Positions 1 through 8,775 of a DNA stretch of 64,000 bases are shown one piece after another (within the stretch, counting starts at the first letter, position 1; the number at the start of each line of letters is the position of its first letter). The DNA is from Anaerolineales bacterium HSG24. Lineage in GTDB: Bacteria; Chloroflexota; Anaerolineae; 4572-78; J111. The stretch spans positions 1-64,000 of the forward strand of contig JAUCGB010000004.1 of the NCBI GenBank assembly GCA_030377895.1. The letters run 5' to 3'. Made by a program: the position numbers and the translations under genes. The notes under the pieces were generated by a model. It searched no databases. It was not told the origin of the DNA and saw only the letters and a list, made by a program, of their open reading frames with translations.

Positions 1-1093
1 GATAAAGTTGTCCCTCTCGCCCAAATACTTCACCGGAAAAGTAGTTGAATAAGCGTTTTTGGATAAAAGGGCAAGCAAATTTGACATTTTGCTCACTCAC
101 GCTGACCACTTCCACATCAATCACCCCATTCATGTACAAAAAATTGGTATCAGGGTCATCATAACGGAAGGCAAGCTTTTCATCAGTTTGAAACAACTCT
201 AAAAGCAATTGTTTGTGGGGTTCTTGCTTTGCTTTGCTAATTATGTTGAGGATATTGCTGTTGGGCAAGGTGTTAATCGCCAGAGCGTAGGCCATTTCAA
301 AGTCCGGCAGAGTGATACTCGGATTATGCTTATTATAGGTTTCGGTCAGCAATTCACCCAACCAACCCACTAGACCGGGCTGGCCCTGAGTTTCATAAAA
401 AACCCGATTAATGACGACTTGCTCAATTTGTTGCCCACTTTCCCGTTCATACCATTTGAACATCGACTCCACTTCCTCAAAGGTCAAGTTGGGGATATGG
501 ATGCTATGTTGTACATTAAAGGGAGACCCTCTTTTATTTTCCAGACCTAACACCGCCCGCACCCCAATTAGGGCTACACCATGTAGCAAATAATCTCGTT
601 CTCCACTTGGCAGATTGGCTTGTTGATAGCGGCGAAAATGAATGTTTCTGAATGCACTCACGATACCACTGATGGCTTCTGGAATCAAGGCATCAAATTC
701 ATCTAAAATCAGGATGAGTGGTTTCGATAAAACATCTCGTTTAAACAAACTTTCCAAATCTGTTGGCGTTTTAGTTAGACCGAGTTGTTCTAAAATCTCA
801 ACAGTTATTTTTTGCATAATCTCTGTAACGTTGGTTTTCAACTTCAAACTTTCTAAAGGCAAGTGAACCACATCGAAAGCGTCATATTCGGGATCATCTC
901 TTAACCTGAACAATACCTCTCCCATTATCCAAGTTTTACCCCGTTGGCGAGGTGCCCAGATAGTTATGTAGTGTCCGCCTTTTTCCGATTTTTCGCCAAC
1001 TAATTTCAAGATAGCTTTATCTATTAGTTCTTGGCGAGGCACATAATAATGTAAATCGGTATATGGTGAACCATAAGACCAAAATTTTCTCAT
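1..1093 (-). CDS. AAA_35-type ATPase with nuclease tail (partial, 3' end outside window)
   Basis: The gene reads in from the window edge on the minus strand; its ATG is at 1091-1093 (MRKFWSYGSPYTDLHYYVPR) after an AAGGAG motif. About 364 codons are visible, and the C-terminal nuclease part seen in the neighbour is cut off. It is a tandem paralog of the gene at 1134-2717, aligned without net gaps at an offset of 1624 bases. The N-terminal half is nearly identical. The part nearest the window edge is more diverged, with one patch (about 80-125) that differs almost completely. The P-loop region (PRQRGKTW) and Walker B (LILILDEFD) are present. The function is unknown; a role in conflict or nucleic-acid binding is only inferred from the nuclease domain of the paralogs. 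Confidence 0.85.
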   Translation of the reverse strand, partial: MRKFWSYGSPYTDLHYYVPRQELIDKAILKLVGEKSEKGGHYITIWAPRQRGKTWIMGEVLFRLRDDPEYDAFDVVHLPLESLKLKTNVTEIMQKITVEILEQLGLTKTPTDLESLFKRDVLSKPLILILDEFDALIPEAISGIVSAFRNIHFRRYQQANLPSGERDYLLHGVALIGVRAVLGLENKRGSPFNVQHSIHIPNLTFEEVESMFKWYERESGQQIEQVVINRVFYETQGQPGLVGWLGELLTETYNKHNPSITLPDFEMAYALAINTLPNSNILNIISKAKQEPHKQLLLELFQTDEKLAFRYDDPDTNFLYMNGVIDVEVVSVSEQNVKFACPFIQKRLFNYFSGEVFGREGQLY

Positions 1094-1133
1094 TGCAATT
1101 AATCTCCTTATATATACTTCCTAACTTCCTTCC

Positions 1134-2717
1134 TTATCCTGTCACCACAAAAACAGGCTCAACTGTAATGCCGGTGTCTTCATCGGTATGAATTGTTTCA
1201 TACTTCTTGCGGTTGGCTTCATCCACCTGTTCTATGAATAAAACCAGAGTTACCTCTTTCAACTTCAATTTTTTGCCGTACCGAGCCGCCTGATCTAAGC
1301 CCTTATTGTACTCATAATCATCCACAAAACTTTTTACTTCCAGAGCATATTCCTTACCTGCGTAGCGAATAATCAAATCTACCTGTCCATTCCCGGTGGG
1401 AAATTCCGGCCAGACCTGCCCCCCACGTCGCCGCATGAAACGGTCTAAGTAAATGTATAAGTTAAAGTGGTAAACTGCCTCGTACAAGCGTAAGTCTTTA
1501 CGTCGGGGGGCATCTTGCAAGAGCCAATCTTTGTTTTTGTGGATGTAAGCCTCGTGCAGTTTCAAAAGATTTTTTATATTTAAGTCGTTTTCAGTGATAG
1601 TTTGGCTCAAATCAGTAAAGGGGGGATAAAGTTGTCCCTCTTGACCAAATATTTCACCGGTAAAGTAGTTGAATAAGCGTTTTTGGATAAAAGGACAAGC
1701 GAATTTGATATAACGTTTGGTTTCATCTTCTATTTCTTGGTCAATCACTCCATTCATGTACAAAAAGTTCGTGTCCGGGTCATCATAACGGAAGGCAAGC
1801 TTTTCATCGGTTTGAAACAACTTCAAAAGCAACTGTTTGTGGGGGTTTTGCTTCGCTTTGCTAATTATGTTGAGAATGTTGCTATTGGGTAAAGCATCCA
1901 CAGCCGCAGCGTAGGCAATTTCAAAGTCCCGTATGGTGATACTCGGATTATGCTTATTATAGGTTTCGGTCAGCAATTCGCCCAACCAACCCACAAGACC
2001 GGGCTGGCCCTGAGTTTCATAGAATACCCGATTAATGACGGCTTGCTCAATTTGTTGCCCACTTTCCCGTTCATACCATTTGAACATCGACTCCACTTCC
2101 TCAAAGGTCAGGTTGGGGATATGGATGCTATGTTGTACATTAAAGGGAGATCCTCTTTTATTTTCCAGACCTAACACCGCCCGCACCCCAATTAGGGCTA
2201 CACCATGTAGCAAATAATCTCGTTCTCCACTTGGCAGATTGGCTTGTTGATAGCGGCGAAAATGAATGTTTCTGAATGCACTCACGATACCACTGATGGC
2301 TTCTGGAATCAAGGCATCAAATTCATCTAAAATCAGGATGAGTGGTTTCGATAAAATATCTCGTTTAAACAAACTTTCCAAATCTGTTGGCGTTTTAGTT
2401 AGACCGAGTTGCTCTAAAATCTCAACAGTTATTTTTTGCATAATCTCTGTAACGTTGGTTTTCAACTTCAAACTTTCTAAAGGTAAATGAACCACATCGA
2501 AAGCGTCATATTCGGGGACATCTCTTAACCTGAACAATACCTCTCCCATTATCCAAGTTTTACCCCGTTGACGAGGGGCCCAGATAGTTATGTAGTGCCC
2601 GCCTTTTTCCGATTTTTCGCCAACTAATTTCAAGATAGCTTTATCTATTAGTTCTTGGCGAGGCACATAATAATGTAAATCGGTATATGGTGAACCATAA
2701 GACCAAAATTTTCTCAT
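1134..2717 (-). CDS. AAA_35-type ATPase fused to PD-(D/E)XK-like nuclease domain
   Basis: This is a 527-residue soluble protein. An N-terminal ATPase domain has a P-loop of the form APRQRGKTW (residues about 47-55, first Gly replaced by Ala) and a Walker B strand LILILDEFD near residue 125-135. A middle helical region contains the motif YETQGQPGLVGWLGE. The C-terminus has the PD-(D/E)XK pattern GNGQVDLII then ALEVKSF, with Asp and Glu-x-Lys in place. The start is supported by AAGGAG upstream. It is one of three paralogs in the window (1-1093 and 32948-34540). Such proteins are common in Chloroflexota and cyanobacteria; their substrate is not established. The domain calls are confident, the biological role is not. 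Confidence 0.88.
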   Translation of the reverse strand: MRKFWSYGSPYTDLHYYVPRQELIDKAILKLVGEKSEKGGHYITIWAPRQRGKTWIMGEVLFRLRDVPEYDAFDVVHLPLESLKLKTNVTEIMQKITVEILEQLGLTKTPTDLESLFKRDILSKPLILILDEFDALIPEAISGIVSAFRNIHFRRYQQANLPSGERDYLLHGVALIGVRAVLGLENKRGSPFNVQHSIHIPNLTFEEVESMFKWYERESGQQIEQAVINRVFYETQGQPGLVGWLGELLTETYNKHNPSITIRDFEIAYAAAVDALPNSNILNIISKAKQNPHKQLLLKLFQTDEKLAFRYDDPDTNFLYMNGVIDQEIEDETKRYIKFACPFIQKRLFNYFTGEIFGQEGQLYPPFTDLSQTITENDLNIKNLLKLHEAYIHKNKDWLLQDAPRRKDLRLYEAVYHFNLYIYLDRFMRRRGGQVWPEFPTGNGQVDLIIRYAGKEYALEVKSFVDDYEYNKGLDQAARYGKKLKLKEVTLVLFIEQVDEANRKKYETIHTDEDTGITVEPVFVVTG

Positions 2718-2783
2718 TTTGTAATTAATCTCCTTTACTTACCTTGTGGCATTAGGTCGGGATCGACAAAGCTACCTTTAAGG

Positions 2784-3719
2784 TCAAAAATTACTAATCT
2801 GGTTCAGTTGCCGGATGGTTAGTTGAGCCATGACGATGACGATAAAGACACAAAAAAAGACATAGATAATCCAAGGGGAAACCATGGGGATGGAAATATT
2901 ATAGAAAACTTGCTCGGTGAAGAAAAAATATCCATTGCCATTGGTCGCGGCGATGATGGTCAGCAAGCCGGAGCTAAAAGGGTTCAAACTCAGTAAAAAT
3001 CCAGCCAGATAGGCCATTACGATTCCGATAATCATGCTGGCTAGTTCGCTGTAAACACTACCAATCAAGGCGACCACAGGCAAAGTAAAGGTGCCGAGCC
3101 AAAAAACTATGAACGGCAGGCCATATACAAAGGGCAAGATAACGCTGTAGGTAAAGAGAATCGAGACCATCGTCGTTCGGTTGAGGCTAGAGATGTACAG
3201 CCCCACCGAACCAAAGGCTAACGCGCTCATGGCCAACACGAGGGTGGCGATTATTAGCTCGGTGAAAGCCACGCCGCCAAATAAAAAAGCCAAACTTTGC
3301 ACTGGCAGAGAGGTCAAAATCAGCAAGAACAGAAACAGGAAGACCGCGCCTAGCTTGCCCCACACAATCCGGCGGGCCAATAGGGGCGTGGTGATCAGGA
3401 TGTCGTAGGTCTGTTTCTCCCGCTCGCCAGAGATTGAGGCGGCGGTAAAGGCCGGAGCGATATGGGTTATCAGGAACAAAAGTAGGATGGTGGTGCTGAT
3501 AAATATCGCCTTGCCGATGTCGGGCGCGTCTCTGACGTTGGCCGTGGTGATGTCATAATCGCCGTATAATCCGGTGGAGGTGTCGTATATCGTGACGTAC
3601 ATGGTGGCGGTGATGCAGCTAATTAGTGCAAGATACAAGGTCAGCAGTACATACGCCCGACAGCCCCGCATGCGAGTTCGCATTTCGTTGACGATAATTG
3701 GGTTGGTGTGACTGGTCAT
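2784..3719 (-). CDS. ABC-2 type transporter permease
   Basis: A 311-residue integral membrane protein with about six hydrophobic segments. The first is near residues 20-45 (YVLLTLYLALISCITATMYV), followed by a long external loop and a cluster of segments from residue 75 on. The cytoplasmic motif SGEREKQTYDILITTPL is typical of ABC-2 permeases of the ABC2_membrane_2 kind. The gene overlaps the upstream ATPase gene by four bases (ATGA type at 3716-3719), so the two are translationally coupled and should form one exporter. The substrate cannot be told from sequence. Confidence 0.9.
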   Translation of the reverse strand: MTSHTNPIIVNEMRTRMRGCRAYVLLTLYLALISCITATMYVTIYDTSTGLYGDYDITTANVRDAPDIGKAIFISTTILLLFLITHIAPAFTAASISGEREKQTYDILITTPLLARRIVWGKLGAVFLFLFLLILTSLPVQSLAFLFGGVAFTELIIATLVLAMSALAFGSVGLYISSLNRTTMVSILFTYSVILPFVYGLPFIVFWLGTFTLPVVALIGSVYSELASMIIGIVMAYLAGFLLSLNPFSSGLLTIIAATNGNGYFFFTEQVFYNISIPMVSPWIIYVFFCVFIVIVMAQLTIRQLNQISNF

Positions 3720-4666
3720 AATATGCCTCCTTCAGTCAGTTTCATGAACACATCCTCCAAACTATCGGTCTCGGCGGCAAAGGAGAGAATCGGCACATCG
3801 GCCAAGACCAGTTGTTTGAGCAAAGTGGTCACGGCTGGTTTGTCGCCACTAAACTCGGCGATAATATCCCAATCTCCATCGCTGGCCGGGTCGGCTTCCA
3901 CCTCGCCCACCCCCTGACTGGTGGCGAGAATCGACTTGGCTCGCTCCACCGTGTCACCCATAACCCGCAAACGGATATGGTGAGTCTCGCGCAGTTGCCG
4001 CTTGAGGGTGTCGATATGGCCCACGCTGATAAGATTTCCTTGCTCGACAATGCCAACTTGATTACAAATTTCGGCAATATCAGACAAAATATGCGATGAG
4101 AAGAAGATGGTTTTGTTCAATCGTCTCAGTTCAACCAGTAGCTCTCGAAACTCCACTCTGGCGCGGGGGTCAAGCCCAGAGGCCGGTTCGTCCAACACCA
4201 GCACCTTCGGGTCATGCACTAAAGAGCGCGCCAGCGATAAGCGTTGTTTCATGCCTCGTGACAGCGAATCGACATAATCATCATGCCGTTTCGACAAATC
4301 GACCAGTTCCAGCAAGTCACTAATCAGGCTCTTGCGCTGATTAAATTCAATCTCGTAACAGCCACAAAAAAAATCCAGATACTCCCACACGGTCATATCG
4401 TTGTACACCCCGAAAAAATCGGGCATGTAGCCCATCACCTTACGCACCTCACGCGGTTGCTTAACCACAGAATGACCGTCAACCAAAACCTGTCCCGCAG
4501 ATGGTTTCAGCAGGGTGGTCAGCACGCGGATGGTGGTGGTTTTTCCGGCTCCGTTAGGGCCAATAAAGCCAAATAACGACCCGGCTTCAATATCAAACGA
4601 AATATCATTGACAGCAGTGCGACGACCAAAATTTTTAGATAGATTCTTTATTTGAATAATCGACAT
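3716..4666 (-). CDS. ABC transporter ATP-binding protein
   Basis: A 316-residue nucleotide-binding subunit. Walker A is GPNGAGKTT (about residues 35-44), the signature is LSRGMKQR in place of LSGGQ, Walker B is VLVLDEPASGLDP, and the switch His lies in FFSSHIL. The C-terminal 90 residues form the extra domain common in CcmA/DRA-type exporters. It is the first gene of a two-gene operon with the permease at 2784-3719 (four-base overlap). It energises an ABC-2 exporter; what is exported is unknown. Confidence 0.93.
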   Translation of the reverse strand: MSIIQIKNLSKNFGRRTAVNDISFDIEAGSLFGFIGPNGAGKTTTIRVLTTLLKPSAGQVLVDGHSVVKQPREVRKVMGYMPDFFGVYNDMTVWEYLDFFCGCYEIEFNQRKSLISDLLELVDLSKRHDDYVDSLSRGMKQRLSLARSLVHDPKVLVLDEPASGLDPRARVEFRELLVELRRLNKTIFFSSHILSDIAEICNQVGIVEQGNLISVGHIDTLKRQLRETHHIRLRVMGDTVERAKSILATSQGVGEVEADPASDGDWDIIAEFSGDKPAVTTLLKQLVLADVPILSFAAETDSLEDVFMKLTEGGIL

Positions 4667-4771
4667 GGCGATTCTCCGATCTGTTCATTTAAACTTGTAA
4701 ACTTGTCTTTGAATTATAAACGTCGTTTTCCGGTTAGGCTAATTGGCAACAGTTTTTGGCTTAGCCATTCG

Positions 4772-4800
4772 TTGACATGGCGTAAAATTCAGTTTATACT
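4772..4800 (+). promoter_or_regulatory. Sigma-70-like promoter upstream of the ATPase/TOPRIM cassette
   Basis: TTGACA at 4772-4777 and TATACT at 4795-4800 are separated by 17 bases, a near-consensus arrangement. The rest of the 4667-5031 gap holds no convincing gene. If used, this promoter gives a leader of about 220 bases before the gene at 5032. Confidence 0.6.
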
Positions 4801-5031
4801 GGGCGCATAGAGTAGTTGGGGGAGTGCAGCATAAGACCGCTAATCCAGTTGACGCGAATGAGTCACTTCCAAAATGGTATCTCTTTTTGACTCAAGAGTT
4901 CTCTTACGAGTGATAATTCGCGGGCTTTTTGATTGGCGGTCATATCCCCCGAACCATTACCTGCACCTTGCAAACTTAACCGTTTTTGTGTTACCATGTT
5001 ACAATAATTCATCGTACCCAAGGAGCAGGTT

Positions 5032-5499
5032 ATGGCGGCTGAAATTAAAATTGTAGAGATTACATTTGATCCTAAAAATTATCGTGGTGGTAATATTGCC
5101 AAGGCAGAAAAGCAGTTAGCCCAATTGATTAATGACGGTTGGCGTATCGTCACTGCTGGTGGAGCAGGCATGGGGCATGGTTATGCCAATGCTGATTATC
5201 GGAGCTATAGCAATGAAGAGATGGGTGTTTATGAAGAAAATTTAACTGGGTTTGTAATTTTACAGCGGGAAAAACCGAAACCATCCCCTAACAAAAAGCA
5301 ACAAAAGGGGTTATCACAGGATGTGCAGAAAACAATGCGTGAAGTCAAGGCACTTAAAAATAGGCCCAAAACTAAAGATAAATTAAGAAATTATCTTGAC
5401 CATCGACATGATAATAATTACATTGATAAGGTAATTAACACACTTCAAAATAGTGGGTTTATTGATAAAGATGGACGTATTAATTACGAAAAAATTTAG
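5032..5499 (+). CDS. DUF4177-like N-terminus with winged-helix-like C-terminus
   Basis: A 155-residue protein that starts at an ATG preceded by AAGGAGCAGG. Residues 1-85 resemble DUF4177-type small domains: a strand KIVEITF, the helix AEKQLAQLINDGWRIV, and a final strand GFVILQRE. After a Lys-rich linker (about 85-115), the last 40 residues (KDKLRNYLDHRH onward to GFIDKDGRINY) look like a small winged helix. It lies 11 bases ahead of the ATPase gene and is probably in one operon with it and the TOPRIM-like gene. It could be the sensor or regulator of that cassette, by inference from position only. Confidence 0.75.
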   Translation: MAAEIKIVEITFDPKNYRGGNIAKAEKQLAQLINDGWRIVTAGGAGMGHGYANADYRSYSNEEMGVYEENLTGFVILQREKPKPSPNKKQQKGLSQDVQKTMREVKALKNRPKTKDKLRNYLDHRHDNNYIDKVINTLQNSGFIDKDGRINYEKI

Positions 5500-5510
5500 G
5501 CAGGTAAGTC

Positions 5511-6566
5511 ATGGAACTCAAATCACTGATATATCATGATATAGTTTGGAACTGGCAACTCAATAAGGTTGACTTTACCGATTTAACTCTTTTGGTCGGG
5601 GCTTCGGGGGTTGGCAAGACGCTGATTATTGAAGCCATTGTTGACCTACAACATGTCGTTATGGGGCAGAATCGGGCCGGTTTGTCATGGGAGGTTGAGT
5701 TCTCCATTGACGGGCGTGCCTATCACTGGTTGGGACAGTTTGCGGAAACTTCACATACGGCTGTTACAGAAATCTTGAACGAACAGTTATTTATTGAGGA
5801 AAAGTTGTGGTTGGATAGAACGACCTCAAACCATAAATTTAATAACAATCACCAAAGCCTACTTTACTTGCTCCGAAACGATACAGAGATTGATTCAATA
5901 TATAAACATTTTCGATATGTGATGTACAATACGTGGCCTTCGCAGACCCATGTTTTTGAGTTAAGTAAGCGAGATGTTCAGGCTGATGAATATCCAACAG
6001 TTCAGGAAATTCGGCATATTGCTGAGGACAATACACTCTTAAAGTTGTGGTTTGCTTACACCAATCAATTACCTGTTTTTCAACAGATAAGAGAAGATTT
6101 TATGGAGATATTTCCCACAGTTCAAGATGTTCTGGTTATGAAAACCGAGCAGAGTCCGCATAACTGCATCGAATTTTCCATTAAAGAAGCCCATGTTACC
6201 AACTGGATACCGGGAGAGCGGGTTTCGGCGGGCATGTTCAAGGTACTCATGTTCATTACCGACATGTATCTTGCACCTGACGATGCTGTCATTTTGTTGG
6301 ATGAGTTTGAGAATAGTTTGGGGGTCAATTGTATCGAAATTGTAAATGAGATGGTATTAAAAAGGCGGAGACTACAATATATTTTCACCAGCCATCATCC
6401 CTATATCATCAACGATATTCCCATGCCATGTTGGCGGATTGTCACCCGTAAAGGTAACACGGTCACAGTTAACCATCCAGATGACTATAAATTGGGGAAA
6501 TCTAAACACACTGCCTTTAAGCAACTCCTGCAACTAGATGAGTTTGAGGATGGTCTGACTCGATGA
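5511..6566 (+). CDS. OLD/SMC-like AAA ATPase (AAA_21 type)
   Basis: A 351-residue ABC-fold ATPase. Walker A is GASGVGKT (residues 30-37), a short signature-like segment is GERVSAGMFK, Walker B is AVILLDEFENSLG (near 260-272), and the H-loop is IFTSHHPYIIND. The short insert between the two ATPase halves is typical of stand-alone AAA_21/OLD proteins and too small for an SMC coiled coil. It overlaps the next gene by four bases (ATGA at 6563-6566). The ATPase plus TOPRIM arrangement recalls PARIS (AriA/AriB), Gabija and OLD-type anti-phage systems. The defence role is inferred, not shown. Confidence 0.85.
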   Translation: MELKSLIYHDIVWNWQLNKVDFTDLTLLVGASGVGKTLIIEAIVDLQHVVMGQNRAGLSWEVEFSIDGRAYHWLGQFAETSHTAVTEILNEQLFIEEKLWLDRTTSNHKFNNNHQSLLYLLRNDTEIDSIYKHFRYVMYNTWPSQTHVFELSKRDVQADEYPTVQEIRHIAEDNTLLKLWFAYTNQLPVFQQIREDFMEIFPTVQDVLVMKTEQSPHNCIEFSIKEAHVTNWIPGERVSAGMFKVLMFITDMYLAPDDAVILLDEFENSLGVNCIEIVNEMVLKRRRLQYIFTSHHPYIINDIPMPCWRIVTRKGNTVTVNHPDDYKLGKSKHTAFKQLLQLDEFEDGLTR

Positions 6567-7255
6567 ATCTCTATTTTCTGGTTGAAGGCAAGCTCGAATC
6601 GAAGCTATATCCAAAATGGTTGAGTTATCTGTTACCGGAACTACGGCAGGTGAAACATTTTGATGCGGTTACTTCCAATAGCTATTACCTTTTTAATGCG
6701 AAGGGGTATCCTAAAATCACAGAAGAGGACTTGCCCCATGCCATTGCAAATGTCAACAATATCGGTTTGTACGACTATTTGATACTCTGTTTTGATGCAG
6801 ATGAGGATACGGTTGAAGCGCGTCAACAAGATGTGTATAACACGTTGACAAAGCAGAAGATTGATTTGCCTATCGCCAAACTAGAGATTGTAGTGCAGAA
6901 CCGTTGTGCCGAAACATGGTTTTTGGGTAACCGAAAATTTTATAAACTAACGCCTGAAGACGCTGATTTACGTGCTTATACCATGTTTTACAATGTGGCT
7001 GATAATGACCCTGAATTAATGCCCAAGCATGAACAATTTCACACTATTCAGCAGTTCCACAAGGCTTATTTTAAGAGATTGTGTCAAGAACGCAAGGTTC
7101 GCTTTTCTGAAAAACTCCCAGGACCTGTACAAGAAGAAGCTTATCTGAAGCAACTTATAGCCCGTGTTGATGAAACAGCGCACTTAAACACGTTTCGTCA
7201 TTTTTATGATTTGTGCCAACGGATTAAACAAGATTCTCAGTACCCGACATTATGA
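6563..7255 (+). CDS. TOPRIM-like effector protein partnered with the upstream ATPase
   Basis: A 230-residue protein. The N-terminus FLVEGKLESKLYPKW carries the Glu of a TOPRIM-like motif (VEGxxE), and LILCFDADEDT carries the acidic DxD-type motif. The segment VVQNRCAETWFLGNRKF resembles the central part of DUF4276/RloB-like families. No transmembrane segment is seen. The ATG overlaps the stop of the ATPase gene (ATGA), so production is coupled. By analogy with AriB and OLD-family TOPRIM domains it may be a nuclease released or activated by the ATPase. I could not place it in a single named family by eye. Confidence 0.75.
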   Translation: MNLYFLVEGKLESKLYPKWLSYLLPELRQVKHFDAVTSNSYYLFNAKGYPKITEEDLPHAIANVNNIGLYDYLILCFDADEDTVEARQQDVYNTLTKQKIDLPIAKLEIVVQNRCAETWFLGNRKFYKLTPEDADLRAYTMFYNVADNDPELMPKHEQFHTIQQFHKAYFKRLCQERKVRFSEKLPGPVQEEAYLKQLIARVDETAHLNTFRHFYDLCQRIKQDSQYPTL

Positions 7256-7269
7256 TTTCATTAGCCAAC

Positions 7270-7357
7270 CTTACTACCCGACAAAGTTGATTAGGGAAGA
7301 CTAAAACAGGAACACAGAGTTAATTAGTTCAGATTAAATTTTCTGTCGGGTACTAAG
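7270..7357. repeat. Family D inverted-repeat element (short form)
   Basis: The ends are CTTACTACCCGACA and TGTCGGGTACTAAG, which are near-perfect inverted repeats. The interior has the family words actaaaacaggaacacagag and attagttcagattaaa, but the long CACAGAG hairpin is missing. It lies between the TOPRIM-like gene and the methyltransferase. No clear target duplication flanks this copy. Confidence 0.75.
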
Positions 7358-7384
7358 ATCACTGATGAAAATCGGGGAAAATTT

Positions 7385-8356
7385 ATGGACACAACCATAT
7401 CCCACTCGCAACATATCCCTGCCCATCAGATTCGCAACGAAAAATGGCAACTCGGTGACGTGCATGGGCAGTATAGTTATAGCAACTCCCATGCCGATCT
7501 GTATCAATATTTGAGCCAATGGTCGGACATGGAGTCTTACCTAAATGTCGGTTACTCTCGGCTCGGTCAGTATCATCTGCATACCAACAGCCACAAACGG
7601 TTGATTAACCGTCTGGCTCATGGCCTGCTCGACCTGCACGACCAGAGCGTCCATGCCGGAGATCGGCATCTGCTTGATGTGGCTTCGGGGCGGGGTGGGG
7701 CGGCTGTCTATGCTAGTCAACGGCATGGCCTGACCGTCACAGGAGTCGATATTACCCCCTACAACGCCCATCGAGCCACGCAGAACGCCCGCCAGAAGCA
7801 GGTTTGGTCGCAGGTGCGGTTTAACATGGGCAGTGCTGACTCTCTCCCGTTTCATGATGATTCCTTTTCCCTCGTCTGGTCAATTGAATCCCCGGCTCAT
7901 TTTCCGAACAAACCAGCCTTTTTATCCGAGGTCAGTCGAGTCTTAAAGCCGGATGGCTGTTTCACCTTTGCCGATTTGCTGGCCGTCGATGAGGTGGTAA
8001 ATGCCTCGGACGAGAATCGACAGATTTACGCTCGTTTTATCGAGATGTGGGATGTCCCCTATCTGGAGACGGTAGACAGCTACAAACATATTTTGGACGA
8101 GATGGGGTTACAAATCCAACGCATGGAGATTGTGACTCCGTACAACCTCGATATTCTGAATCGAGATTGTACTCTCTTTTTGTGGCTATCGAAATCAACA
8201 TGGCTCTACAACCAGTATAAGCAGTTCCTCAAACTGCGTACTGGAGCGAATCTGGATAACGTGTACGAGCATGTCTTGGCCTCCTACAACGCCCTCAATA
8301 TTGGCATGATTGATTATGGTCTGTTTTGGTTGACGGGCAACTCCAAGAAGCTCTAG
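7385..8356 (+). CDS. Class I SAM-dependent methyltransferase
   Basis: A 323-residue protein with a Rossmann methyltransferase core. Motif I is LLDVASGRGG (near residue 96-105), the acidic end of strand 2 is VTGVDITP, and the motif IV region is LPFHDDSFSLVWSIES followed by VLKPDGCFTFADLL. The 90 residues before the core and the C-terminal helical part resemble small-molecule methyltransferases (sarcosine/glycine or sugar O-methyltransferase type). The substrate cannot be told. The start ATG follows GGGGAAA. It stands alone between repeat elements of families D and A. Confidence 0.85.
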   Translation: MDTTISHSQHIPAHQIRNEKWQLGDVHGQYSYSNSHADLYQYLSQWSDMESYLNVGYSRLGQYHLHTNSHKRLINRLAHGLLDLHDQSVHAGDRHLLDVASGRGGAAVYASQRHGLTVTGVDITPYNAHRATQNARQKQVWSQVRFNMGSADSLPFHDDSFSLVWSIESPAHFPNKPAFLSEVSRVLKPDGCFTFADLLAVDEVVNASDENRQIYARFIEMWDVPYLETVDSYKHILDEMGLQIQRMEIVTPYNLDILNRDCTLFLWLSKSTWLYNQYKQFLKLRTGANLDNVYEHVLASYNALNIGMIDYGLFWLTGNSKKL

Positions 8357-8410
8357 CCCGAAGCGGCTTTTTTGATCATGATCGTGTCCTACGAGCCATG
8401 TTTGTTGATG

Positions 8411-8513
8411 GGCTACCAACTTAACGTGCGACAGATAATATCGTAACACAGTCTTTAGACTGTGCGGCACAGGCTGAAGCATGTGCTACATGTCTCGGCT
8501 TACGTTGATAGCC
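8411..8513 (+). mobile_element. Family A 103-bp MITE, copy 1
   Basis: The 103-bp element has inverted ends GGCTACCAAC and GTTGATAGCC and an internal small hairpin ACAGTCTTTAGACTGT. It is flanked by an exact 8-bp direct repeat, TGTTGATG, at 8403-8410 and 8514-8521. There is no coding capacity. A GG terminus and 8-bp duplication fit IS1595- or ISL3-type transposases, which are not in this window. Confidence 0.92.
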
Positions 8514-8651
8514 TGTTGATGCACGAATCGCTCCGTGGCGAGACCAGTTGCCAGAGGCTGACAACACGGCCATGCGAGTTCAGCAGGTGGTTAATTGGCT
8601 GTATGCCAAAAGCCACGCTCAAACCGGAGCCAATGGAACCTGTCGAGTAAT
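8514..8651 (+). other. Possible remnant of coding sequence
   Basis: In one frame from about 8524 to 8651 the bases read as a protein-like stretch (for example RVQQVVNWLYAKSHAQ) that ends at a stop. It has no start and runs into the family A element on its left. It may be the decayed end of a gene interrupted long ago, or chance. Confidence 0.25.
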
Positions 8652-8680
8652 TTGTCCCTAACCCACTCCAATGATATAAT
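8652..8680 (+). promoter_or_regulatory. Promoter of the RelB/YafQ-like locus
   Basis: TTGTCC at 8652-8657 and TATAAT at 8675-8680 are 17 bases apart. A similar block (AATGATATAAT with a TTGCCC box) recurs just after the toxin gene at 9344-9373. Confidence 0.55.
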
Positions 8681-8775
8681 CGAACTTAATTTATAGTAGG
8701 ATAGCACAATGCGCCAAAGAGCAGGGCTTTTGAGGAGGTAGATGATGGTAACAATCATGACTAGGGGAATATTTT

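Noticed and set aside
4874-5056. 60-codon open frame before the ATPase cassette
   Set aside because: It has no ribosome site or domain and overlaps the well-supported start at 5032.
8462-8650. 62-codon open frame
   Set aside because: It starts inside the family A element; another frame of the same bases looks more protein-like but is also not a gene.
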